Shown here: in pieces, positions 31,162 through 38,789 of the stretch
How the letters are laid out: every line of letters starts with the position of its first letter
Numbering within the stretch: the first letter of the stretch is position 1
Source: JBIOUF01 sp044866695
GTDB lineage: Bacteria; Actinomycetota; Actinomycetes; Propionibacteriales; Nocardioidaceae
NCBI GenBank assembly: GCA_044866695.1
Contig: JBIOUF010000084.1
Coordinates: forward strand, 1-42,689
Direction of reading: 5' to 3'
Length of the DNA stretch: 42,689 nucleotides
Translations under genes and position numbers: made by a program
Notes under the pieces: model-generated
What the model saw: the letters and a program-made list of their open reading frames with translations, nothing else
What the model was told of the DNA's origin: nothing
Databases searched by the model: none

Positions 31162-32343
31162 ATGCGACCGCCCGTCTCGAGCGCTCCGGCGGAGCCCGGC
31201 GTGCTCGATGCGGCGGCCCTGGGCCTGGCCTACGCCGACCAGCTCCTGCTGCAGACGGTCCGCGACACCCACCGGGCCTGCGCGCGGCGGTGGTTCGGCC
31301 TGGTGCCCGGTCGACGTCACCCCCTGGTCGGCCTCCCCGAACGCGTGCACGACGCCGTGTCGGGCGGGGTGTACGCGGGCATCGGCGCAACGCTGGCGCT
31401 GACCCGCGCCGGGCTCGACCACGCCGGCCGGCGCGGTGTCGGACGACGCCTGGACCAGACCCCCCGCGGCCGCTCGGTTCGCGCCATCACCAACGGCCTG
31501 ACCGGCGACCGGCTGCCGGCCGAGCACCCGGCGCTGGCCATCGGCATGGCGGTGCGGGCCGCCGGCCGCGACCTGCCCCTCGAGCGGGACGCCGTCGCGG
31601 CGCACTTCCCGGTCGCCACCATGCGCGTCGTGGTCATGGTGCACGGGCTCACCGAGGACGAGAGCGTCTGGCTGCGGCGGCCCGAGCACCGTCCCGACAC
31701 CTACGCCGAACGGCTCGCCGGGCTCGGCTGGACCCCCGTCCTGGTGCGCTTCAACACCGGGCTCCCGGTCGCCGAGAACGCCGTCGGCCTGGCGTCGCTG
31801 CTGCAGCGGCTCACCGAGGTCTGGCCGGTGCCGCTGGCCCAGCTCTCGTTGGTCGGCCACTCCCTGGGCGGGCTGGTCGCCGCGGCCGCCGCCCTGGTCC
31901 ACGACCAGCACCCCCCGCACGAGTCGTGGCGGGGCCGGCTCACCGACGTGGTCACCCTGGGCACCCCGCACCTGGGCGCGCGTCTGGCGCGGCTGGCGAC
32001 GCGGAGCAGCCGGGTGCTGGCCCTGGCTCCCGAGCTGGCGGCCTTCGGCCGGGTGCTGGACCAGCGCTCGCGCGGCATCGGGGACCTCGAGCACGGCCTG
32101 CCGCACCTCGAACCGGTCGACGGCGTGCGCTACCGCCTGGTGTCGGCCAGTGTGGGCCGCCCGGGCCACCCTGCCGGCTGGCTGGTGGGCGACGGGATGG
32201 TCGACCGGGCGTCGGCCCAGGCGCGGCGCGGCGGGCGGCCGCTCTACCCGGACGCGGAGGTGCTGCACGTGCCCGGCACCGGGCACCTGGCCATCTGCCG
32301 CCACCCGGTCGTCGCGGACGCCTTGGAGCGGTGGCTGGCCTGA
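31162..32343 (+). CDS. Alpha/beta hydrolase, lipase-like (PGAP1-type core)
   Basis: 393 residues, starting 13 nt after tig. An Ala-rich helical N-terminal part of about 150 residues precedes an alpha/beta hydrolase core that begins with VVVMVHGL (oxyanion region). The nucleophile elbow is GHSLGG (Ser234), and TLGTPHLGARLA is typical of lipases and GPI-deacylase-like proteins. A late His is in GTGHLAI. No clear signal peptide. Substrate unknown; an esterase or lipase acting near the membrane is plausible. A small hairpin follows the stop. Confidence 0.85.
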   Translation: MRPPVSSAPAEPGVLDAAALGLAYADQLLLQTVRDTHRACARRWFGLVPGRRHPLVGLPERVHDAVSGGVYAGIGATLALTRAGLDHAGRRGVGRRLDQTPRGRSVRAITNGLTGDRLPAEHPALAIGMAVRAAGRDLPLERDAVAAHFPVATMRVVVMVHGLTEDESVWLRRPEHRPDTYAERLAGLGWTPVLVRFNTGLPVAENAVGLASLLQRLTEVWPVPLAQLSLVGHSLGGLVAAAAALVHDQHPPHESWRGRLTDVVTLGTPHLGARLARLATRSSRVLALAPELAAFGRVLDQRSRGIGDLEHGLPHLEPVDGVRYRLVSASVGRPGHPAGWLVGDGMVDRASAQARRGGRPLYPDAEVLHVPGTGHLAICRHPVVADALERWLA

Positions 32344-32360
32344 CCCGGAGGGCCGGACCG

Positions 32361-32375
32361 GGTGCCGTCGGCACC
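32361..32375 (+). terminator. Hairpin after alpha/beta hydrolase
   Basis: GGTGCC-GTC-GGCACC, 6-bp perfect stem, 18 nt after the hydrolase stop. Separates the tig operon from the M6 protease gene. Confidence 0.4.
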
Positions 32376-32410
32376 GGAGGTCACGAACCGGTCACGGTCC
32401 GGTCCTGGTC

Positions 32411-32438
32411 TTGTGCCGCCCGATGACCGCGGTATGGA
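32411..32438 (+). promoter_or_regulatory. Tentative M6 protease promoter
   Basis: TTGTGC (32411-32416) and TATGGA (32433-32438) with a 16-bp spacer, about 109 bp before the TTG start. It lies in the 203-bp gap after the hydrolase, which shows no gene. Confidence 0.3.
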
Positions 32439-32546
32439 ATCGCCCGGACTGCTCCCTGCAGTGGCGCATCCACTCGACGACCGCGATCCGGCCGGACCGG
32501 GGTGCGCCTCTCGTGCGACCGACGCACACGGCTTCTCGGAGGGAAC

Positions 32547-34997
32547 TTGCGACACACGTCATGGCGGTGGCTGAGCCTGGTCACCGCAGCCGGCCTGGGC
32601 GCGGCCATGGTCGCCCCGGCCGTCTCCGCCTCCGCCGCCCCGACCGGGTCGGCGGCTCCGGCCGCCGAGGCGGCCACGCACAGTCACGGGGACGACCTCC
32701 CCGACCCCGCCGAGGCGAAGCGACGCGCTCTCCGGGAGCGGGCGGTCGCCGAGGTGCTCAACGGCACCGCCAAGCCTTTCCGGCGCGACGGCAGCACCGT
32801 CGTCCGGGTCGGCACCACGACCACCCCTCGCGCCGTCACCGCCAAGGGGGCCCTGAGGCAACGGGCCCAGCGGAAGGCGCAGTACGTCGAGCTGAGCCGG
32901 GAGAAGACCGACAAGATCTTCGTGATCCTCGCCGAGTTCGGCAACCAGCGGGAGCCCCGGTACCCCGACCAGGACACCAACCCCAACATCCCCGGTCCGG
33001 CGGTGTTCGACGGCCCGCTGCACAACGCGATCCCCGCGCCTGACCGCACCAAGGACAACTCCACCTCCTGGCAGCCGAACTACAACCGCAGGCACTACCA
33101 GGACCTGTACTTCGGCGAGGGCGGCGCGCCCGGCTCCGGCGGCGACTTCGAGTCACTCAAGCAGTACTACGAGCGGCAGTCTTCGGGGCGCTACAGCGTC
33201 GACGGCTATGTCAGCCCCTGGGTCAAGGTGCCCTACAACGAGGCCCGCTACGGGCGCAGCAACGGGTACCCGTGCGGAGGCAACGTCTGCTCCAACACCT
33301 GGGCCCTGATCCGCGACGCCGTCAACCAGTGGGTGTCCGACCAGCACGCCGCCGGGCGCACCGACGCTCAGATCAGGAGCCAGCTCGCGTCGTACGACAC
33401 CTGGGACCGCTACGACCACGACGGCGACGGCGACTTCAACGAGCCCGACGGCTACGTCGACCACTTCCAGATCGTGCACGCCGGCGGCGACCAGGCCGAC
33501 GGCGACCCGTGGCAGGGCGAGGACGCGATCTGGTCGCACCGGTGGAAGGCGTTCCAGGGCACCGGGCAAGGCCCGGCGGGCAACCCCGACGGCGGTACGC
33601 AGATCGGCAGCACCGGGCTCTGGGTGGCCGACTACACCATCCAGCCCGAGAACGGCGGCACCAGCGTGTTCGCCCACGAGTACGGCCACGACCTCGGCCT
33701 GCCCGACCTCTACGACACGGCGAACGCCGCCGCCGCGACCGAGAACGGCGTCAACTGGTGGTCGATCATGGCGCAGAGCCGGGTCAGCGCGCCGCAGGAC
33801 CAGTCCATCGACTCGCGCGCGGCGGACTTCGGCGCCTGGGAGAAGCTGCAGCTCGGGTGGCTGGACTACGAGGCGGTGCTGCCGCAGGAGAACCGGCGGC
33901 TGCTGCTCGGCCCGCACGAGTACAACTCCAAGGACGCCCAGGCGGCCGTCGTCGTCCTGCCGAGGAAGACCGTGGTCACCGACTACGGCGCGCCGTACGC
34001 AGGGTCGAAGGCCTGGTGGAGCGGCACCGGTGACGGGCTCGACAGCTCCATGAGCCGGCAGGTGACGCTCGCCGCCGGAGCGTCGTCGCTGACGTTCCAG
34101 GCCAAGTGGAACATCGAGGACTGCGGCGACGACCCGTGCGACTACGCCTATGTCGAGGTGAAGGACGGGGCCGCCGACTGGGTCGCCGTTCCCGGCAGCA
34201 TCACCAAGGCCAGCGAGGGCAACGGCATCGACGGCGTGCAGGAGACCTGGGTGCCGGCGACGTTCGACCTGTCGGCCTACGCCGGCAAGACGGTGGGGAT
34301 CCGGCTGCACTACCTCACCGACGGCGCGACCCAGGGCAACGACGGCGCCGGGCTGCCGCCGGGCCTGTACGCCGACGCCATCACGCTGACCAGCGGCGGA
34401 ACGACGCTGTTCACCTCAGGCGCGGAGGCGACTCCCGAGGGTTGGACCCTCGCCGGGTTCACCTCGATCGGCCAGACGACGTCGACGGACTACGCCAACT
34501 ACTACGTCGCGTCCAACCGCACCTACACGTCGTTCGACCGCTACCTGCGAAGCGGCCCGTACAACTTCGGCTGGCTGAACAGCCGGCCGGACTGGGTGGA
34601 GCACTTCCCCTACCAGAACGGCCTGCTGGTCAGCTACTGGGACACCTCCCAGGGGGACAACAACAGCACGGAGCATCCAGGCGAGGGCCTGGTCCTGCCG
34701 GTGGACGCGAACCCGCGGCCGCGGGTCCGGCTGGACGGCGGGCTGTGGCGGCCCAGGGTGGCCGGGTACGACGCGACCTTCGGGCTGCAGAAGTCGGACT
34801 CGTTCACGCTGCACTACAACGGGCAGGCCAGCTACATCCGTGGTCAGGCCGCGGTGCCGCTGTTCGCCGACAACCGGTCGTACTGGTCGGCCGACCAGCC
34901 CACGGCCGGCGTCAAGGTGCCGAACAACAAGGTGAACATCCGGGTGCTCAGCCAGCAGGGCACCTCGATGCGAGTCCGGGTCTGGCTGCGCGACTAG
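32547..34997 (+). CDS. Secreted M6-family metalloprotease (immune inhibitor A-like)
   Basis: About 816 residues from TTG 32547, chosen because GGAGGG lies 5-10 nt upstream and the result begins directly with a signal peptide (basic RHTSWR, then LVTAAGLGAAMVAPAVSA). GTG 32502 is an alternative. A propeptide (about residues 35-125) precedes the zinc protease domain with HEYGHDLGLPD (His377, Glu378, His381). The C-terminal half has beta-sandwich-like modules, including a MAM/jelly-roll-like stretch, as in InhA proteases. Secreted proteases of this class degrade extracellular proteins. It ends in a strong hairpin terminator. It interrupts the tig-clpP1 neighbourhood seen in M. tuberculosis. Confidence 0.92.
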   Translation: MRHTSWRWLSLVTAAGLGAAMVAPAVSASAAPTGSAAPAAEAATHSHGDDLPDPAEAKRRALRERAVAEVLNGTAKPFRRDGSTVVRVGTTTTPRAVTAKGALRQRAQRKAQYVELSREKTDKIFVILAEFGNQREPRYPDQDTNPNIPGPAVFDGPLHNAIPAPDRTKDNSTSWQPNYNRRHYQDLYFGEGGAPGSGGDFESLKQYYERQSSGRYSVDGYVSPWVKVPYNEARYGRSNGYPCGGNVCSNTWALIRDAVNQWVSDQHAAGRTDAQIRSQLASYDTWDRYDHDGDGDFNEPDGYVDHFQIVHAGGDQADGDPWQGEDAIWSHRWKAFQGTGQGPAGNPDGGTQIGSTGLWVADYTIQPENGGTSVFAHEYGHDLGLPDLYDTANAAAATENGVNWWSIMAQSRVSAPQDQSIDSRAADFGAWEKLQLGWLDYEAVLPQENRRLLLGPHEYNSKDAQAAVVVLPRKTVVTDYGAPYAGSKAWWSGTGDGLDSSMSRQVTLAAGASSLTFQAKWNIEDCGDDPCDYAYVEVKDGAADWVAVPGSITKASEGNGIDGVQETWVPATFDLSAYAGKTVGIRLHYLTDGATQGNDGAGLPPGLYADAITLTSGGTTLFTSGAEATPEGWTLAGFTSIGQTTSTDYANYYVASNRTYTSFDRYLRSGPYNFGWLNSRPDWVEHFPYQNGLLVSYWDTSQGDNNSTEHPGEGLVLPVDANPRPRVRLDGGLWRPRVAGYDATFGLQKSDSFTLHYNGQASYIRGQAAVPLFADNRSYWSADQPTAGVKVPNNKVNIRVLSQQGTSMRVRVWLRD

Positions 34998-35025
34998 CGC
35001 GTCGGGCAGACACCAGCGGACCAGA

Positions 35026-35057
35026 CCGTGGCCGGGAGGGCAGCCTCCCGGCCACGG
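35026..35057 (+). terminator. Strong terminator of the M6 protease gene
   Basis: Perfect 14-bp inverted repeat (35026-35039 with 35044-35057; arm CCGTGGCCGGGAGG) with loop GCAG, 29 nt after the stop. No U-tract. Confidence 0.75.
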
Positions 35058-35070
35058 CCGTGCCGGGGGC

Positions 35071-35320
35071 GGTGGTTTCGAGACGGGCTCGCAGGCTCGC
35101 CCTCCTCGACCACCGGTCACCCCCGCTGGTTGAGGAGCCGGAGCGCCAGCGGAGGCGTCTCGACTCGGGCTGAGGAGCGAGCCTGCGAGCGTCACGAAGC
35201 CAACCAGCGGCGCCGTGGCGCTGTCTCAGCCCGTGTGCTCGGTGGTTTCGAGACGCTCGCCTTGCGGCTCGCTCCTCGACCACCGGGAGGGCGCAGGCTC
35301 GCCCTCCTCGACCACCGGGG
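35071..35320. repeat. REP/BIME-like repeat cluster B
   Basis: Right arms (GGTGGTTTCGAGACG-type) at about 35071-35115 and 35241-35285, a left arm (GGTTGAGGAGCCGGAGCGCC) at 35128-35147, an inverted right arm around 35170-35200, and an extra partial arm to 35320. Same family as the cluster at 38222-38720. It fills most of the 437-bp gap before clpP1. Confidence 0.8.
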
Positions 35321-35365
35321 GGTCGTAGGCCCGCAGGTCAACCCACCGGTCCCTCGACCGGCGGC

Positions 35366-35383
35366 GGTACGCCGTGGGCGAAC
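35366..35383 (+). promoter_or_regulatory. Putative ClgR operator upstream of clpP1
   Basis: GTACGC-CGTGG-GCGAAC (35367-35383) matches the ClgR-type dyad GTTCGC-N5-GCGAAC with one mismatch. The corynebacterial consensus WNNWCGCYNANRGCGWWS also fits the site with two mismatches. Its centre is about 60 bp before the inferred clpP1 transcription start, right for an activator. ClgR activates clpP1P2 in other actinobacteria. Confidence 0.55.
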
Positions 35384-35421
35384 AACGCCCGCCCGGGCGG
35401 TTTGGTGGGGGTGCGGACGGC

Positions 35422-35427
35422 TAGGGT
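35422..35427 (+). promoter_or_regulatory. clpP1 -10 box (leaderless)
   Basis: TAGGGT ends 7 nt before GTG 35435, with no good -35, as expected for an activator-dependent promoter. Confidence 0.55.
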
Positions 35428-35434
35428 CGGGCTC

Positions 35435-36094
35435 GTGACCGAGCTCTCCCCCCTCGACCCAGCGCACCGCCGGACCCCGCCGGGGCCGCAGATGAACGAC
35501 GCCACCGCGACGTACGGCCTGGACGACCACATCTACCAGCGGCTGCTCAAGGAGCGGATCATCTTCCTCGGCTCGGAGGTGCGCGACCAGAACGCCAACG
35601 CCATCTGCGCGCAGATGCTGCTGCTCTCGGCCGAGGACCCCGAGCGCGACATCTTCTTGCACATCAACTCACCGGGTGGCTCGGTCGACGCCGGCATGGC
35701 GATCTACGACACCATGAACTACATCCCGAACGACGTGGCCACCGTGGCGATGGGGCTGGCGGCGTCGATGGGGCAGTTCCTGCTCTGCGCAGGGTCGAAG
35801 GGGAAGCGCTACGCGCTGCCCCACGCGCGGATCATGATGCACCAGCCGTCGGGCGGCATGGGCGGGTCCGCCTCCGACATCAAGATCCAGGCGCAGCAGT
35901 CGCTGCACATCAAGAAGGTGCTGTTCGACCTGATCAGCCAGCACACCGGGCAGCCGCTGGACCAGGTGGAGACCGACGCCGACCGCGACCGCTGGTTCAC
36001 CGCTCAGGAGGCGCTGGAGTACGGCTTCATCGACCAGGTGATCAGCAGCGCCCGCCAGGCCGCCGACGAGGGCCGCCCGGCCCGCAAGAGCTGA
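35435..36094 (+). CDS. clpP1: ATP-dependent Clp protease proteolytic subunit 1
   Basis: 219 residues. Serine peptidase ring subunit. Catalytic Ser111 is in AASMGQF and His136 in MMHQPSGG; the Asp lies in the C-terminal third. The N-terminal 20 residues are an extension likely removed by processing. GTG 35435 is set by the -10 box; the ORF reaches slightly further up. clpP2 starts 29 nt after the stop. In actinobacteria ClpP1 and ClpP2 form a mixed tetradecamer that works with ClpX or ClpC1. Confidence 0.97.
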   Translation: MTELSPLDPAHRRTPPGPQMNDATATYGLDDHIYQRLLKERIIFLGSEVRDQNANAICAQMLLLSAEDPERDIFLHINSPGGSVDAGMAIYDTMNYIPNDVATVAMGLAASMGQFLLCAGSKGKRYALPHARIMMHQPSGGMGGSASDIKIQAQQSLHIKKVLFDLISQHTGQPLDQVETDADRDRWFTAQEALEYGFIDQVISSARQAADEGRPARKS

Positions 36095-36123
36095 CCCGAC
36101 CGAGGGCACGAGAGGGCATCGCC

Positions 36124-36732
36124 GTGAACTACTACATCCCCCAGTGGGAGGAGCGGACGTCGTACGGCTACCGCCGGATCGACCCCTACGCCAAGCTGTT
36201 CGAGGACCGCATCATCTTCCTCGGCACCCCGATCAGCGACGACATCGCCAACGCCGTGATGGCCCAGCTGCTCTGCCTGGAGTCGATGGACCCCGACCGG
36301 GACATCGGCATCTACATCAACTCCCCGGGCGGGTCGTTCACCGCTCTCACCGCGATCTACGACACGATGCGGTTCGTCAAGCCCGACATCCAGACCGTGT
36401 GCCTGGGCCAGGCGGCGTCGGCGGCGGCGATCCTGCTCGCCGCCGGAGCACCCGGCAAGCGCCTCGCCTTGCCCAACAGCCGCATCCTGATCCACCAGCC
36501 CTACACCGAGGGCTCCTACGGCCAGACCTCCGACATCGAGATCCAGGCCAACGAGATCCTGCGGATGCGCGAGCTGCTCGAACAGATGATCTCCGAGCAC
36601 ACCGGGAAGCCGGCCGCCGACGTCAGCCGCGACATCGAGCGGGACAAGATCCTGACCGCCGAGGGTGCCGTGGAGTACGGCCTGATCGACTCCATCCTGG
36701 AGTCCCGCAAGGGCTCGGTGCTGGTCGGCTGA
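36124..36732 (+). CDS. clpP2: ATP-dependent Clp protease proteolytic subunit 2
   Basis: 202 residues. Catalytic Ser99 is in GQAASAAAILL and His124 in RILIHQPYTEG. The N-terminus MNYYIPQWEERTSYGYRR is typical of the ClpP2 branch. GTG 36124 lies 29 nt after clpP1 in the same operon. ClpP2 usually docks the ATPase (ClpX, ClpC1) in the mixed complex. Confidence 0.97.
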   Translation: MNYYIPQWEERTSYGYRRIDPYAKLFEDRIIFLGTPISDDIANAVMAQLLCLESMDPDRDIGIYINSPGGSFTALTAIYDTMRFVKPDIQTVCLGQAASAAAILLAAGAPGKRLALPNSRILIHQPYTEGSYGQTSDIEIQANEILRMRELLEQMISEHTGKPAADVSRDIERDKILTAEGAVEYGLIDSILESRKGSVLVG

Positions 36733-36804
36733 CCAGCACCGCAGGCGTGGCTCGCGGGGCCGGGCAGGTCGTCGTGTCCCATCCCATTCGGGGGCGGGAG
36801 CGGG

Positions 36805-36810
36805 TACCTT
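36805..36810 (+). promoter_or_regulatory. Tentative clpX -10 box
   Basis: TACCTT in the 165-bp clpP2-clpX gap would give a leader of about 80 nt. Weak evidence; clpX may be read through from clpP1P2 as well. Confidence 0.25.
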
Positions 36811-36897
36811 CGACGACAGAGACCCAACAGACACGCAACGTCGTCGAGACCCGGTCACCGACCGCCTACCTCGACCCGAGCGAAGGAGTCGTCGCCT

Positions 36898-38181
36898 GTG
36901 GCGCGCATCGGTGACGGAGGCGACCTGCTGAAGTGCTCGTTCTGCGGGAAGAGCCAGAAACAGGTCAAGAAGCTGATCGCCGGGCCCGGCGTCTACATCT
37001 GCGACGAGTGCATCGACCTGTGCAACGAGATCATCGAGGAGGAGCTCTCCGAGGGCTCCGAGGTGGGCCTGGAGGAGCTGCCCAAGCCCCGGGAGATCTT
37101 CGACTTCCTCAACTCCTACGTGATCGGCCAGGAGAACGCGAAGAAGGCGCTCGCCGTGGCCGTCTACAACCACTACAAGCGCGTCCAGGCCGGCCTGGGA
37201 GTGGTCGGCCACCGCCAGCGCGCGGAGGACGTCGTCGAGCTGGCCAAGTCCAACATCTTGGTGATCGGCCCCACCGGCTGCGGCAAGACCTACCTCGCCC
37301 AGACCCTGGCCAGGATGCTCAACGTGCCGTTCGCCATCGCCGACGCCACGGCGCTCACCGAGGCCGGCTACGTGGGCGAGGACGTGGAGAACATCCTGCT
37401 CAAGCTGATCCAGGCCGCAGACTATGACGTGAAGAAGGCCGAGACCGGGATCATCTACATCGACGAGATCGACAAGGTGGCCCGCAAGGCGGAGAACCCC
37501 TCGATCACCCGCGACGTGTCCGGCGAGGGGGTCCAGCAGGCGCTGCTGAAGATCCTGGAGGGCACCACCGCGTCGGTGCCTCCCCAGGGCGGGCGGAAGC
37601 ACCCGCACCAGGAGTTCATCCAGATCGACACCACGAACATCTTGTTCATCGTCGGCGGTGCCTTCGCGGGGCTCGAGCACATCGTGGAGCAGCGGGTCGG
37701 CCGCAAGACGCTGGGCTTCGGCGCCAAGCTGCCCACCAAGGCCGAGCGCGACATGGAGACGATCTTCACCGAGGTCATGCCGGAGGACCTGCTCAAGTTC
37801 GGGCTGATCCCGGAGTTCATCGGCCGGCTTCCGGTGATCGCCACGGTCGAGAAGCTGGGCCGCGACGCGCTGGTGCAGATCCTCACCGAGCCGCGCAACG
37901 CGCTGGTCAAGCAGTACCAGAAGCTGTTCGACCTCGACGGCGTCGAGCTGGAGTTCACCACCGACGCCGTCGACGCCGTGGCCGACCTGGCCATGGTCCG
38001 CGGCACCGGGGCGCGCGGCCTGCGCGCGATCATCGAGGAGGTGCTGCTGCACGTGATGTACGACGTGCCCTCCCGGCAGGACATCGCCAAGGTCGTGGTG
38101 ACCGAGGAGGTGGTCCGCGACAACGTCAACCCGACCCTGGTGCCTCGGGTCGCGGAGCCGAAGAAGAAGAAGTCCGCCTAG
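36898..38181 (+). CDS. clpX: ATP-dependent Clp protease ATP-binding subunit ClpX
   Basis: 427 residues, AAA+ unfoldase. An N-terminal zinc-binding domain (CSFCG ... CDEC, residues 13-40) recognises adaptors. Walker A is GPTGCGKT (residues 124-131), Walker B IIYIDEIDK, and sensor and pore motifs (GYVGEDVE) follow. The lysine-rich end PKKKKSA closes the protein. AAGGAG lies 9 nt before GTG 36898. A hairpin 16 nt after the stop ends the transcript. Confidence 0.97.
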   Translation: MARIGDGGDLLKCSFCGKSQKQVKKLIAGPGVYICDECIDLCNEIIEEELSEGSEVGLEELPKPREIFDFLNSYVIGQENAKKALAVAVYNHYKRVQAGLGVVGHRQRAEDVVELAKSNILVIGPTGCGKTYLAQTLARMLNVPFAIADATALTEAGYVGEDVENILLKLIQAADYDVKKAETGIIYIDEIDKVARKAENPSITRDVSGEGVQQALLKILEGTTASVPPQGGRKHPHQEFIQIDTTNILFIVGGAFAGLEHIVEQRVGRKTLGFGAKLPTKAERDMETIFTEVMPEDLLKFGLIPEFIGRLPVIATVEKLGRDALVQILTEPRNALVKQYQKLFDLDGVELEFTTDAVDAVADLAMVRGTGARGLRAIIEEVLLHVMYDVPSRQDIAKVVVTEEVVRDNVNPTLVPRVAEPKKKKSA

Positions 38182-38197
38182 CCCCACCACCCTTCAC

Positions 38198-38220
38198 CGC
38201 TGGGCGGGCTCTGCCCAGCG
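38198..38220 (+). terminator. clpX terminator
   Basis: Perfect 8-bp stem CGCTGGGC (38198-38205) / GCCCAGCG (38213-38220) with a 7-nt loop; no U-tract. Confidence 0.65.
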
Positions 38221-38221
38221 C

Positions 38222-38763
38222 CCCTGCGCTGGTCGAGGAGCCGGAGCGCTGGCGGAGGCGTCTCGACACCAGCGGCACGGGGCTGGGACGGCGTCAGCCG
38301 CCGGTGGTTTCGAGACGCTCGCAGGCTCGATCCTCAACCACCGGTCCCTGCGCTGGTCGAGGAGCCGGAGCGCTGGCGGAGGCGTCTCGAGCCCAGCGGC
38401 ACGGGGGCAGGGACGGCGCCAGCCGCCGGTGGTTTCGAGACGCTCGCAGGCTCGCTCCTCAACCACCGGTCCCTGCGCTGGTCGAGGAGCCGGAGCGCTG
38501 GGGGAGGCGTCTCGAGACCAGCGGCACGGGGGCCGGGGCGGCGTCAGCCGCCGGTGGTTTCGAGACGCTCGCAGGCTCGCTCCTCAACCACCGGTCCCTG
38601 CGCTGGTCGAGGAGCCGGAGCGCTGGTGGAGGCGTCTCGAGACCAGCGGCACGGGGGCCGGGACGGCGTCAGCCGCCGGTGGTTTCGAGACGCTCGCAGG
38701 CTCGCTCCTCAACCACCGGCGGGCTCGTCTAGCGGCTCGCCCTCCTCAACCACCGGCGGGCTC
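38222..38763. repeat. REP/BIME-like repeat cluster C: four tandem 124-125 bp dyads
   Basis: Units start at 38222, 38346, 38471 and 38596. Each has a left arm (CTGGTCGAGGAGCCGGAGCG ... GGCGTCTCGAGACCAG) and a right arm (GGTGGTTTCGAGACGCTCGC ... CTCCTCAACCACC) joined by about 35 bp. Each arm is itself a hairpin (CTGGT/ACCAG and GGTGGTT/AACCACC), and the right arm is a diverged inverted copy of the left. Units differ by only a few bases. A partial arm follows to 38763. Together with promoter DNA this fills the 608-bp clpX-M3 peptidase gap; no gene is seen. Confidence 0.9.
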
Positions 38764-38777
38764 GAGCGACGCCTGAC

Positions 38778-38783
38778 TACGCT
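38778..38783 (+). promoter_or_regulatory. Putative M3 peptidase -10 box (leaderless)
   Basis: TACGCT ends 6 nt before GTG 38790, just after the repeat cluster. Confidence 0.5.
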
Positions 38784-38789
38784 GCTCGG

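Noticed and set aside
36004..38190. 728-codon minus-strand frame opposite clpP2 and clpX
   Set aside because: Antisense of well-conserved genes with no motif of its own; high GC removes stop codons.
38222..38720. Possible CRISPR array or small protein genes (for example the frame 38304-38732)
   Set aside because: The whole 125-bp unit is conserved, with no spacers, and the reading frames simply translate the dyad repeat.
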